Made by a program: the position numbers and the translations under genes. 64,000 bases of DNA from Klebsiella variicola (GTDB taxonomy: Bacteria; Pseudomonadota; Gammaproteobacteria; Enterobacterales; Enterobacteriaceae): NCBI RefSeq assembly GCF_000828055.2, contig NZ_CP010523.2, positions 4,898,001 through 4,962,000 on the forward strand, given 5' to 3'. The notes under the pieces were generated by a model, which saw only the letters and a program-made list of their open reading frames with translations, was not told the origin of the DNA and ran no database searches. Below are positions 50,688-59,552 of this stretch, in pieces (position 1 is the stretch's first letter; each line of letters begins with the position of its first letter).

Positions 50688-52343
50688 ATGAATCATCTTC
50701 CCCACTGGTGGCAAAACGGCGTTATTTATCAAATCTATCCGAAGAGTTTTCAGGATACCACCGGCAGCGGTACCGGCGATCTGCGCGGCGTCACTTCCCG
50801 CCTCGACTATCTGCAGAAGCTTGGGGTCGACGCCATCTGGCTGACGCCGTTCTATGTCTCACCGCAGGTGGATAACGGCTACGATGTGGCGAACTACACC
50901 GCTATCGATCCCTCCTACGGCACGATGGCCGACTTTGACGCCCTGGTGGCGGAGGCGAAGGCCCGCGGCATCCGCATCGTGCTGGATATGGTACTGAACC
51001 ATACCTCGACCGAGCATGAATGGTTCCGTCAGTCGCTGAATAAGGAGAGTCCCTACCGGCAGTTCTATATCTGGCGCGACGGCGAACCGGACGCGCTGCC
51101 GAACAACTGGCGCTCCAAGTTTGGCGGCAACGCCTGGCAGTGGCATGCCGACAGCGGGCAGTATTATCTGCACCTGTTCGCCATTGAACAGGCGGATCTC
51201 AACTGGGAGAACCCGGCGGTACGCGCCGAGCTGAAAAAGGTCTGCGAATTCTGGGCCGACCGCGGCGTCGACGGTCTGCGCCTCGACGTCGTCAACCTGA
51301 TCTCGAAAGACCAGACCTTCCCCTGCGATGCGGAGGGTGATGGCCGCCGCTTCTACACTGACGGCCCGCGGGTGCATGAATTCCTGCAGGAGATGAGTCG
51401 CGATGTCTTTACTCCCCGTAACCTGATGACCGTCGGCGAGATGTCCTCCACCTCGCTGGAGCACTGCCAGCAGTACGCCGCGCTGGACGGCCGCGAGCTG
51501 TCGATGACCTTTAACTTCCACCATTTAAAGGTCGATTATCCCGGCGGTGAAAAATGGACCCTCGCCCGCCCGGACTATGTGGCGCTGAAAGCGCTGTTCC
51601 GTCACTGGCAGCAGGGGATGCACAATCGGGCGTGGAACGCGCTGTTCTGGTGTAACCACGATCAGCCGCGCATCGTGTCGCGCTTTGGCGACGAAGGCGA
51701 GTACCGGGTGCCGGCGGCGAAGATGCTGGCGATGGTGCTGCACGGCATGCAGGGCACGCCCTATATCTATCAGGGCGAAGAGATCGGCATGACCAATCCG
51801 CACTTCAGCAGCATCAGCGATTACCGTGACGTCGAAAGTCACAATATGTTTATCGAGCGCGCAGCGCAGGGGCAAAGCCCGGACGAACTGCTGGCAATCC
51901 TCGCCAGTAAGTCGCGCGACAACAGCCGCACGCCGATGCCATGGCACGCCGGGGAGAACGGCGGCTTCAGCGACGGTGAGCCGTGGATCGGCTTTGGCGA
52001 TAACTACCGGGAGATCAACGTCGAGGCGGCGCTGGCGGACCCCGATTCGGTGTTTTATGCCTATCAGCAGCTGATTATGCTGCGCAAAACCCTGCCACTG
52101 CTGACCTGGGGCGATTACCAGGATCTCCTGCCGGACCATCCATCGCTGTGGTGCTATCGCCGTCAGTGGCAGGGGCAAACGCTGGTGGTGGCCGCCAACC
52201 TGAGCCGCGACCTGCAGACCTGGCAGCCAGAGGAAGCCCAGGGCGACTGGAAGATGATCATCAGCAACTATGCCGAAACCACGCCCCGCCCGACCGGTCT
52301 GACGCTGCGGCCGTTCGAAGCCGTATGGTGGCTGCAGGCGTAA
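50688..52343 (+). CDS. treC: Trehalose-6-phosphate hydrolase TreC
   Basis: The 551-residue GH13 enzyme splits trehalose-6-phosphate into glucose and glucose-6-phosphate. The four GH13 regions are visible: DMVLNHTS, GLRLDVVNL, VGEM and NHDQPR. The ATG at 50688 (MNHLPHWWQNG) follows AGCAGGAAAGC. Confidence 0.97.
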   Translation: MNHLPHWWQNGVIYQIYPKSFQDTTGSGTGDLRGVTSRLDYLQKLGVDAIWLTPFYVSPQVDNGYDVANYTAIDPSYGTMADFDALVAEAKARGIRIVLDMVLNHTSTEHEWFRQSLNKESPYRQFYIWRDGEPDALPNNWRSKFGGNAWQWHADSGQYYLHLFAIEQADLNWENPAVRAELKKVCEFWADRGVDGLRLDVVNLISKDQTFPCDAEGDGRRFYTDGPRVHEFLQEMSRDVFTPRNLMTVGEMSSTSLEHCQQYAALDGRELSMTFNFHHLKVDYPGGEKWTLARPDYVALKALFRHWQQGMHNRAWNALFWCNHDQPRIVSRFGDEGEYRVPAAKMLAMVLHGMQGTPYIYQGEEIGMTNPHFSSISDYRDVESHNMFIERAAQGQSPDELLAILASKSRDNSRTPMPWHAGENGGFSDGEPWIGFGDNYREINVEAALADPDSVFYAYQQLIMLRKTLPLLTWGDYQDLLPDHPSLWCYRRQWQGQTLVVAANLSRDLQTWQPEEAQGDWKMIISNYAETTPRPTGLTLRPFEAVWWLQA

Positions 52344-52374
52344 GGTACTTCTTGCCCGACAGAAACCGGAGCGT

Positions 52375-52411
52375 AATGCCTGGCATCGGAGGTGGATGCC
52401 AGGCATTTTTG
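52375..52411 (+). terminator. Intrinsic terminator after treC
   Basis: AATGCCTGGCATC and GATGCCAGGCATT form a 13-base stem followed by T-rich sequence. Confidence 0.93.
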
Positions 52412-52511
52412 CTTATTTTCCAGCCAGATAAATTTACATTTATCGCCAGCGCCCATCATCCGTACTCTCACCTTTTTACCTTGTTCTGGGTCAATAAAAT
52501 CGCAAACATCT

Positions 52512-52525
52512 TTGATGCAAATCAC
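52512..52525 (+). promoter_or_regulatory. FNR site before nrdD
   Basis: TTGAT-GCAA-ATCAC matches the FNR palindrome TTGAT-N4-ATCAA with one mismatch, as expected for an anaerobically induced gene. Confidence 0.75.
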
Positions 52526-52568
52526 TACATATAGAACTTAAAATGCGTCCCGGCCCTACATGTTGTAT
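52522..52568 (+). promoter_or_regulatory. Pair of NrdR boxes before nrdD
   Basis: The cores CTACATATAG (52525-52534) and CTACATGTTG (52556-52565) start exactly 31 bases apart, the usual spacing of paired NrdR boxes, and match the box core in 9 and 8 of 10 positions. NrdR with dATP would repress. The first box touches the FNR site. Confidence 0.75.
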
Positions 52569-52728
52569 TAATCGTCTATTATGTCACCATATCTTGTCGA
52601 TGTCTGGCGGTGATGAGATGTGGATAAAACGGGCCGGATCTGAAGGCAAACAGCACGAGCCGTAGCGTGCAGCGCCTTCGGGATAACCTCCGCCTCTGTG
52701 GATAACCTGTTCTATATATGGAGTGATC

Positions 52729-54867
52729 ATGACACCGCATGTGATGAAACGTGATGGCTGTAAAGTGCCGTTCAAATCAGAGCGCATTCAGGAAGCAATT
52801 CTACGTGCAGCTAAAGCAGCGGGAGTCGATGACGCAGACTATTGCGCCACCGTCGCAGAAGTCGTTAGCCAACAAATGCAGGGCCGCGCCCAGGTCGACA
52901 TCAACGAGATTCAGACTGCGGTAGAAAACCAGCTGATGTCCGGCCCCTATAAGCAGCTGGCGCGCGCCTACATTGAGTATCGCCATGACCGCGATAGCCA
53001 GCGCGAGAAGCGCGGCCGCCTCAATCAGGAGATCCGCGGCCTCGTCGAGCAGACCAACTCCGCGCTGCTCAACGAAAATGCCAACAAGGATAGCAAAGTC
53101 ATCCCGACCCAGCGGGACCTGCTGGCCGGTATCGTCGCCAAGCACTATGCGCGGCAGCACCTGCTGCCCCACGATGTGGTGATGGCCCACGAGCGCGGCA
53201 TGATCCACTATCACGACCTCGATTACTCGCCCTTCTTCCCGATGTTCAACTGCATGCTGATCGATCTGAAAGGGATGCTGACTCAGGGCTTTAAGATGGG
53301 CAACGCGGAGATCGAGCCGCCGAAGTCTATCTCTACCGCCACCGCGGTGACGGCGCAGATCATCGCCCAGGTCGCCAGCCATATTTATGGCGGCACTACC
53401 ATCAACCGTATCGATGAAGTGCTGGCGCCGTTCGTCACCGAAAGCTTCAAAAAGCATCGTAAAATCGCCGAAGAGTGGCAGATCCCGGACGCCGAAGGCT
53501 ATGCCCGCGCCCGTACCGAAAAAGAGTGCTACGACGCCTTCCAGTCGCTGGAGTATGAAGTCAACACGCTGCATACCGCCAACGGTCAGACGCCGTTTGT
53601 CACCTTTGGTTTTGGCCTCGGCACTAGCTGGGAGTCGCGCCTGATCCAGCAGTCGATTCTGCGCAACCGCATCGCTGGCCTCGGTAAAAATCGCAAAACC
53701 GCGGTATTCCCGAAACTGGTCTTCGCCATTCGCGACGGTCTGAACCATAAGTTCGGCGATCCGAACTACGACATCAAGCAGCTGGCGCTGGAGTGCGCCA
53801 GCAAGCGCATGTACCCGGATATCCTCAACTACGATCAGGTGGTGAAAGTCACCGGGTCGTTTAAAACGCCGATGGGCTGCCGCAGCTTCCTCGGGGTGTG
53901 GGAAAACGAGAACGGCGAGCAGGTGCATGACGGGCGCAATAACCTCGGCGTGATTAGCCTCAACCTGCCGCGTATCGCCCTGGAAGCGAAAGGCGACGAA
54001 ACCGCCTTCTGGGCGCTGCTGGACGAGCGCCTGCAGCTGGCGCGCAAAGCGCTGATGACCCGTATTGCCCGTCTGGAAGGGGTGAAGGCCCGCGTGGCGC
54101 CGATCCTGTATATGGAAGGGGCCTGCGGCGTGCGGCTGAAAGCCGACGATGACGTCTCCGAGATTTTCAAAAACGGCCGCGCGTCCATTTCACTGGGTTA
54201 CATCGGTATCCATGAGACCATCAATGCGCTGTACGGTAATCAGCATATGTACGACAGCGAGGCGCTGCGTGAGAAAGGTGTGGCCATCGTCCAGCGCCTG
54301 CGCGACGCCGTCGATGTGTGGAAGGAAGAAACCGGCTACGGCTTTAGTCTGTACAGCACGCCGAGCGAAAACCTGTGCGACCGCTTCTGCCGTCTCGACA
54401 CCGCCGAGTTTGGCATAGTGGAGGGCGTGACCGATAAAGGTTACTACACCAACAGCTTCCACCTTGACGTCGAGAAGAAGGTCAACCCGTACGACAAGAT
54501 CGATTTCGAAGCGCCGTACCCGCCGCTGGCCAACGGCGGCTTCATTTGCTACGGCGAGTACCCGAATATCCAGCACAACCTGAAGGCGCTGGAAGACGTG
54601 TGGGATTACAGCTATGAGCACGTGCCGTACTACGGCACCAACACGCCGATCGATGAATGCTACGAGTGTGGTTTTACCGGCGAGTTCGAGTGCACCAGCA
54701 AGGGCTTTACCTGCCCGAAATGTGGTAACCACGATGCCGCTCGCGTGTCGGTTACTCGTCGGGTATGCGGTTATCTCGGCAGTCCGGACGCGCGTCCGTT
54801 CAACGCCGGCAAGCAGGAAGAAGTGAAGCGCCGCGTTAAGCACCTGGCCAATGGGCAGATCGGTTAA
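52729..54867 (+). CDS. nrdD: Anaerobic ribonucleoside-triphosphate reductase NrdD
   Basis: The 712-residue class III reductase makes dNTPs without oxygen. An N-terminal ATP-cone (about 1-95) senses dATP. The glycyl radical is G681 in RVCGYLG, and the zinc site is CYECGFTGEFECT...CPKCG. ATG at 52729 (MTPHVMKRDG) gives the E. coli length. Confidence 0.98.
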   Translation: MTPHVMKRDGCKVPFKSERIQEAILRAAKAAGVDDADYCATVAEVVSQQMQGRAQVDINEIQTAVENQLMSGPYKQLARAYIEYRHDRDSQREKRGRLNQEIRGLVEQTNSALLNENANKDSKVIPTQRDLLAGIVAKHYARQHLLPHDVVMAHERGMIHYHDLDYSPFFPMFNCMLIDLKGMLTQGFKMGNAEIEPPKSISTATAVTAQIIAQVASHIYGGTTINRIDEVLAPFVTESFKKHRKIAEEWQIPDAEGYARARTEKECYDAFQSLEYEVNTLHTANGQTPFVTFGFGLGTSWESRLIQQSILRNRIAGLGKNRKTAVFPKLVFAIRDGLNHKFGDPNYDIKQLALECASKRMYPDILNYDQVVKVTGSFKTPMGCRSFLGVWENENGEQVHDGRNNLGVISLNLPRIALEAKGDETAFWALLDERLQLARKALMTRIARLEGVKARVAPILYMEGACGVRLKADDDVSEIFKNGRASISLGYIGIHETINALYGNQHMYDSEALREKGVAIVQRLRDAVDVWKEETGYGFSLYSTPSENLCDRFCRLDTAEFGIVEGVTDKGYYTNSFHLDVEKKVNPYDKIDFEAPYPPLANGGFICYGEYPNIQHNLKALEDVWDYSYEHVPYYGTNTPIDECYECGFTGEFECTSKGFTCPKCGNHDAARVSVTRRVCGYLGSPDARPFNAGKQEEVKRRVKHLANGQIG

Positions 54868-54879
54868 AGAGCTATGCGC

Positions 54880-54975
54880 TTTTCCCGGAGAGCGGCGCGC
54901 AGCGCCTTATCCGGGCTACTGTTTTGCACCGTCCGGTAGCCCGGGTAAGGCGGAACGCCGCGACCCGGGAAATGG
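54880..54975. repeat. REP-like repeat pair after nrdD
   Basis: GGCGCGCAGCGCCTTATCCGGGCTAC and GTAGCCCGGGTAAGGCGGAACGCCG face each other. Confidence 0.8.
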
Positions 54976-54990
54976 CCGCATTCCTCCGTT

Positions 54991-55114
54991 TTCGCAAAGC
55001 AATTAGCGTCAGAGCAAGGCGGCAAACGAGGGAATTCCCGGGAGCGTACATTCAGTACGTGACTGGGGTGAGCGAGCGCAGCCAACGCGGCTATGGCGTT
55101 AATTGAGAAGCGAA
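54991..55114. repeat. ERIC element abutting the nrdG start
   Basis: The 124-base element is bounded by TTCGCAAAGCAATTAGCGTC and GGCGTTAATTGAGAAGCGAA (imperfect inverted repeats). Its centre holds GTGACTGGGGTGAGCG, the conserved ERIC core. It ends 2 bases before the nrdG start codon. Confidence 0.88.
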
Positions 55115-55116
55115 AA

Positions 55117-55581
55117 ATGAATTACCATCAGTACTACCCGGTAGATATCGTCAACGGCCCCGGCACCCGCTGCACCCTGTTTGTCTCCGGCTGCGTCCAC
55201 GAGTGCCCCGGCTGCTACAACAAGAGCACCTGGCGGGTGAACTCCGGTATGCCGTTTACCGCTGAGATGGCCGACCGCATCATTGCCGACCTCAACGATA
55301 CCCGCATCAAGCGCCAGGGGATTTCACTCTCCGGCGGCGATCCGCTGCATCCGCAGAACGTCGCGGAGATCCTCAAGCTGGTTCAGCGCGTGCGCGCCGA
55401 ATGCCCCGGCAAAGATATCTGGGTCTGGACCGGCTATAAACTGGATGAGCTGAATGAGGCGCAGATGCAGGTAGTGAACCTGATCAACGTGCTGGTCGAC
55501 GGTAAGTTTGTGCAGGATTTAAAAGACCCGGCGCTGATCTGGCGCGGCAGCAGCAACCAGGTGGTACATCATTTGCGTTAA
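55117..55581 (+). CDS. nrdG: Anaerobic ribonucleotide reductase-activating protein NrdG
   Basis: The 154-residue radical-SAM enzyme generates the glycyl radical on NrdD. The cluster cysteines are C26, C30 and C33 (CVHECPGC). The ATG at 55117 gives the family start MNYHQYYPVDIVNGPG. Its ribosome-binding stretch GAGAAG lies in the terminal repeat of the ERIC element. An in-frame ATG at 55093 would extend the protein into the ERIC by 8 residues and is less likely. Confidence 0.96.
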   Translation: MNYHQYYPVDIVNGPGTRCTLFVSGCVHECPGCYNKSTWRVNSGMPFTAEMADRIIADLNDTRIKRQGISLSGGDPLHPQNVAEILKLVQRVRAECPGKDIWVWTGYKLDELNEAQMQVVNLINVLVDGKFVQDLKDPALIWRGSSNQVVHHLR

Positions 55582-55598
55582 TCCCCTCCGTCAGCCTC

Positions 55599-57509
55599 TC
55601 AAAACCGGCTGACGCACTCCATCGCCACCGTTTTAAACTCATTGAAGCTGCGGGTCGTGGCAAGGCGGCTCATGGCGCGCTCGCGCAGGAAAGTCACGAA
55701 AATATCGTAGATCGCCATCGCCTCTTCGTACTCGCGCTTACTGATGGCGAGCAGGAAAATGATATGGGCGGTTTCGTCGCCCCAGGCGATCCCCTGCGGG
55801 ACGATAACCGTATAAACCACCGTCTTTTTGGCCAGCAGTCCCAGGGAGTGCGGCAGCGCAATGCCATCGCCGAGCATGGTGCTGACAATCGCCTCACGCT
55901 CCACCACCGAAGCATGAAACTCGGCGTCAACAAAGCCTTCCTCCAGCAGCTGCTGGCACAGCTCGGCGAACAGCGTTTGCTGATCCATCGGCTTATCGAC
56001 CACCCGGAAGTGGGCGGCATCGAAGTACTTATTCAGCATCCACGGACGGGTACGGTCCACCAACACCAGCTTGCCAATCTGATCCAGCTGATAGTCGGTG
56101 GGAAACGGCGCGATGGTCACCACCGGTTTGTCTTTTTCGCTGATGCGCACCGTGGAGATAACAAAATCCGCCTCGATCGCATCCCGCTGTTCATACTCGC
56201 GCTGGGAAATCGTGGCGGCGATCTCCAGCTGCGGATATTTGCGCTGCAGGATCGCTTCGATCATCCGTACCATCGCATTGCTGGTATCGCAGACCAGTAG
56301 CACCTGTGGTTGACGCTGGTAGCCAATGTTGTAGTGGCGCTCCAGCCCGACGCCGATATGCAGCACCAGGAAGCCAATTTCGTTTTCGCTGATGGTATAA
56401 GGCGTGTACTTCCCCCAGCTGGAGACCGCGGCGAGGGTCATATCCCAGGCCATCGGGTAGTGCTGTTTGATGTTATCCAGCAGCGGATTGGGGATCATGA
56501 TCTGGTAGCGCACGCGGGTGATCATGGTTTTAATGTGGGTCAGCAGATCGGCGTGCAACTGGGCGTCGTCCAGCAGGTTGTAGTTATACTGGCTGTTGAT
56601 GTAGCGCAGAATGTAATTGACCAGCGCTTCGTCATCGTCGGCGCTGATGGTTTCCGGGTCGACGTCCTGCACCTGACGGGCGGCGAGATGCACGCACAGC
56701 CACTCTTCTTCAGCGGGCGAGAAGGGTTTTCCGGCCAGCCGCTGCAGCTCTCCCGCCAAATCGCGCGCGGCGTCGCGGACGTTTTGCGCCACATCTTCAG
56801 CGTTGAAATCGGCCAGCGGATAGCCTTCGCTAACGCGGCGCACCACCACTGCGCCGTACAGGCAGATAAAGCGCTCGCCGACATCAGTGAGGCGAATATG
56901 GTGCCGGGTAAGCGTCTCCTGTAGCACCGGCTCCAGCAGCGCAGGGACATCCGCCTCCAGCGCCTCGGCGCCGATCAACGGATTGATACCGCCCTGTTGG
57001 GCCAGCTCCCACAGCAGATCGGTCAGGCAGGCGCGAATCGACACCTCGCTACCAAACAGCTTCATGCCGTGGCGAGGGCGGGTTTCAAGGGTAAGCTGAT
57101 AGCGCTGGAAGCGCTCACGCACCTCGACCATATCATTTTGCAGCGTCGCGCGGCTGACGAACCACTCATCCGCCAGATCTTCCAGCTTGATGGAGAACGC
57201 CGACGTCAGGAAGCGCACCAGCAGAAACGTGATGCGATCCTGGGCGGTTCGCGGCACGTGCTGCGTCTTCGGCGCCGTCTCCTCCAGCGCCTGAAAGCTC
57301 GCCGGGTTATCAATTTTCAGTTGATAACCGCTGCCGCGGTTGAGGATAAACTGCGCGCCATACTGCGCCAGCAGCGCATTCAGGGCGGTAATATCGGCGC
57401 GCACGGTACGGGTGGAAACCGACAGGCGTTGCGCCAGCTCATCCTGCGGCAGCGTTTCATTTCGCAGCAGGGTGAAGAGTTGCGCTAAGCGTTGGTTGGG
57501 AAATCGCAT
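55599..57509 (-). CDS. PRD-containing BglG/MtlR-type transcriptional regulator of the dga-like operon
   Basis: The 636-residue protein has an N-terminal winged helix-turn-helix (about 1-60, STRTVRADITALN), two PTS-regulation domains (about 170-390), an EIIB-like domain (about 400-490, VLLVCDTSNAMVRMIEAIL with a Cys), and a C-terminal EIIA-like domain (about 495-636, LGDGIALPHSLG with a His). Such proteins are activated or repressed by PTS phosphorylation at these sites. It is the last gene, 22 bases after the lactonase, of the minus-strand operon and probably controls it. It is a DNA-binding activator by its HTH, not an RNA-binding antiterminator as its family name may suggest. Confidence 0.85.
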   Translation of the reverse strand: MRFPNQRLAQLFTLLRNETLPQDELAQRLSVSTRTVRADITALNALLAQYGAQFILNRGSGYQLKIDNPASFQALEETAPKTQHVPRTAQDRITFLLVRFLTSAFSIKLEDLADEWFVSRATLQNDMVEVRERFQRYQLTLETRPRHGMKLFGSEVSIRACLTDLLWELAQQGGINPLIGAEALEADVPALLEPVLQETLTRHHIRLTDVGERFICLYGAVVVRRVSEGYPLADFNAEDVAQNVRDAARDLAGELQRLAGKPFSPAEEEWLCVHLAARQVQDVDPETISADDDEALVNYILRYINSQYNYNLLDDAQLHADLLTHIKTMITRVRYQIMIPNPLLDNIKQHYPMAWDMTLAAVSSWGKYTPYTISENEIGFLVLHIGVGLERHYNIGYQRQPQVLLVCDTSNAMVRMIEAILQRKYPQLEIAATISQREYEQRDAIEADFVISTVRISEKDKPVVTIAPFPTDYQLDQIGKLVLVDRTRPWMLNKYFDAAHFRVVDKPMDQQTLFAELCQQLLEEGFVDAEFHASVVEREAIVSTMLGDGIALPHSLGLLAKKTVVYTVIVPQGIAWGDETAHIIFLLAISKREYEEAMAIYDIFVTFLRERAMSRLATTRSFNEFKTVAMECVSRF

Positions 57510-57531
57510 GTCAGTTCCTTGTGGTTACGGC

Positions 57532-58686
57532 TCAGGGTTGGGCGGATATCACCATCTGCGATGGGCTACCAACCGGCGTGTAGTCGGAGGCAAAGGTTAA
57601 TTTGCCATCCTTCGGCGCCACGCTGAAGCGGGTAATATTATCGCTACGCTGGTTCATGACGTACAGCCACTGCCCCTGATTATCCAGGGTCAGCGTACGG
57701 GGGTAATCCCCACGCGTCCAGATATCCTCCTGGTGGCTCAGGCGGCCGTCGGCCTGCACCGTAAAGTGGGCGATGCTGTTATGCAGGCGGTTGGCGACAT
57801 ACAGCTGCTTACCATCGTTGCTCAGCGCCAGACCGGCGGCAAAGCTGGTGCCCTTATACTCTTTCGGCAGCGCGGAGACGGTTTTGCCTTCGCGCAGCAA
57901 GCCGCTTTGCTTATCCAGATGATAGAAAGTCAGCGTCGACGCTTCTTCGTTGATCAGCCACAGGCCGTCGCCCTTTGGCGTAAAGACGAAGTGGCGTGGG
58001 CCGGCGCCCGGCGACGAAGCGGCGATGAACGGCGGATCGTTCGGCGTCAGCTTGCCGCTGGCGCTATCCAGCCGGTACTGATAGATCCGATCCAGCCCCA
58101 GATCGGTGGAATAAACAAATTTCCCGCTGGGATCGGCGGCGATCATATGGGCGTGCGGGCCATTGTGATCGCTGATGGCGAAGCTGCCCTCGACGGCCGC
58201 CGCCGGGCGTTCGGCGCCTGCCGGGCCTTCATCCTGATGCCTGTCCACTGCCTCGCCCAGGCTACCATCTTCTTTCACCGGTAGCACGGCGATACTCCCG
58301 CTGACGTAGTTGGCCACCAGCAGATGTTTACCATCCGGCGTCAGGGAGAGATACACCGGCCCGGCGCCGCCGGAGGCAACCTGGCTGAGCGCGGTCAGCT
58401 CGCCATTCTTCTCAATGCGCCACGCCTGCACGACGCCTTTTTCGACTTCACTGGCGGCATACAGCGTTTTGCCATCGCGCGACACGGTCAGCTGCGCGAC
58501 GTTTGGCAACGCGCTCACCAGCGCCCTGTCACGCAGCGCGCCGGTGTTGGCATCGACGGTAAAGCGGTACAGACCTTCGCCATTGGGATTATAGGTACCT
58601 ACCCAGGCATAGTGGGTTTGCGCGGCGCCCGCGGCGGCGGCAAACAGGGACAGTGAAGCGACAAGCAGATGACGAGCGACAGGCAT
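57532..58686 (-). CDS. Exported lactonase-family beta-propeller protein
   Basis: The 384-residue protein has a signal peptide (MPVARHLLVASLSLFAAAAGA, shown here up to residue 21 minus one: cut after AGA near residue 22) and then a seven-bladed propeller of the 6-phosphogluconolactonase (Pgl/YbhE) type, with NGPHAHMIAADPSGKF and GAGPRHFVFTPKGDGLW. The ATG at 58686 is chosen since AAGGAG precedes it; upstream frame is intergenic repeat. The other enzymes of the operon are cytoplasmic, so a periplasmic lactonase would act on the substrate before uptake. Confidence 0.82.
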   Translation of the reverse strand: MPVARHLLVASLSLFAAAAGAAQTHYAWVGTYNPNGEGLYRFTVDANTGALRDRALVSALPNVAQLTVSRDGKTLYAASEVEKGVVQAWRIEKNGELTALSQVASGGAGPVYLSLTPDGKHLLVANYVSGSIAVLPVKEDGSLGEAVDRHQDEGPAGAERPAAAVEGSFAISDHNGPHAHMIAADPSGKFVYSTDLGLDRIYQYRLDSASGKLTPNDPPFIAASSPGAGPRHFVFTPKGDGLWLINEEASTLTFYHLDKQSGLLREGKTVSALPKEYKGTSFAAGLALSNDGKQLYVANRLHNSIAHFTVQADGRLSHQEDIWTRGDYPRTLTLDNQGQWLYVMNQRSDNITRFSVAPKDGKLTFASDYTPVGSPSQMVISAQP

Positions 58687-58811
58687 AGCAACTCCTTGAT
58701 GGTTCGGTGGGATAAGTTGCCTCTCACCCCGGCCCTCTCCCAAAGGGAGAGGGAGAAAACCAGATGGTTCCCTCTCCCTCCGGGAGAAAGTTAGGATGAG
58801 CGGCAATAGCA
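58687..58811. repeat. Inverted CCCTCTCC/GGAGAGGG repeat between dgaF-like and lactonase genes
   Basis: CCCTCTCCC...GGGAGAGGG at about 58733-58752 and CCCTCTCCCTCCGGGAGAAAG at 58773 form hairpins. Related sequence opens the 16681-16740 stretch before the 42-base repeats. It lies inside the operon. Confidence 0.65.
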
Positions 58812-59552
58812 CTACTTCACTAACTGTTTAGTCATCTCCAGCAGCTGGCGCACATCGGCCGGGCGGGTGTTGCCGCTGGCTTTATCGATAATCGAGCTGT
58901 AGATATGCGGGATGATTTTGCTCACCCCGGCATCGAGAGCGATTTTCAGGATCTCGCTGTAGTTGTCCAGATCGATACCGCCGGTCGGTTCCAGCCAGAA
59001 ATCGTGCGCAGCGCAGGCTTTGGCGACGGCTTCGAATTCGGCGCGGTGCTTCAGGCCGCCCATCGGGAAGTATTTGATGGAGCTGCCGCCCATGTCTTTC
59101 AGCAGCGCGATGGCGGTTTCCAGCGGCACAATGCCATCCGCCGCGCCGCTGCTCAGCGGGCCGGTGGAGATCTTCACCATTCCCGGCGTACCGGTCGGCG
59201 AGACCAGGCCATTCACCACGGTCTCATTCTGCCCGAGCAGCGCGCGGCTGGTAGCCACGCCGGTGAAGACCTGGTTGACGTGCTGCGGCTGCACCTGGCG
59301 AGAAATCTCGCTCACCATCGCCGACTGGTTTGGATCGCCTGCGCCCAGCCCGACGGAGAGCGCGTTATCAATAAGCTTCGCGTAGTCACGCATATCGGCC
59401 ACCGCGCTGGCGACATCCGGATAGTTTTTGGAGAGCACGCCGACCAGGACATGACCTTCCGCCGCGTCGTAAATTTCGCGGGCGTTGTCTTTGCTGCCCG
59501 CCAGGACGTTCAGGCACACGCGATCACGGTAAAAGTTTGGGGTCAGTTTCAT
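58812..59552 (-). CDS. dgaF: KDGP aldolase family protein, DgaF-like
   Basis: The 246-residue TIM-barrel protein belongs to the EF_0839/DgaF family, which cleaves 2-keto-3-deoxygluconate-6-phosphate to pyruvate and glyceraldehyde-3-phosphate. SSIKYFPMGGLKHRAEFEAV and EPTGGIDLDNY are family landmarks; the Schiff-base lysine should be the K in SIKYFP. It overlaps dgaE by 4 bases. It differs from Eda in sequence. Confidence 0.85.
   Translation of the reverse strand: MKLTPNFYRDRVCLNVLAGSKDNAREIYDAAEGHVLVGVLSKNYPDVASAVADMRDYAKLIDNALSVGLGAGDPNQSAMVSEISRQVQPQHVNQVFTGVATSRALLGQNETVVNGLVSPTGTPGMVKISTGPLSSGAADGIVPLETAIALLKDMGGSSIKYFPMGGLKHRAEFEAVAKACAAHDFWLEPTGGIDLDNYSEILKIALDAGVSKIIPHIYSSIIDKASGNTRPADVRQLLEMTKQLVK

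Larger units (their letters stand above)
52344..52728. other. treC-nrdD intergenic control region
   Basis: The gap holds the treC terminator (52375-52411), an FNR-like site and two NrdR boxes (listed), a TATTAT -10-like element at 52577-52582 and an untranslated leader of over 100 bases with TGTGGATAA repeated at 52619 and 52697. No gene is seen. Confidence 0.6.

Noticed and set aside
52709-52724. Third NrdR-like core CTATATATGG next to the nrdD ATG
   Set aside because: It is 156-187 bases from the other two boxes, not the paired spacing, and lies where the ribosome-binding site should be.
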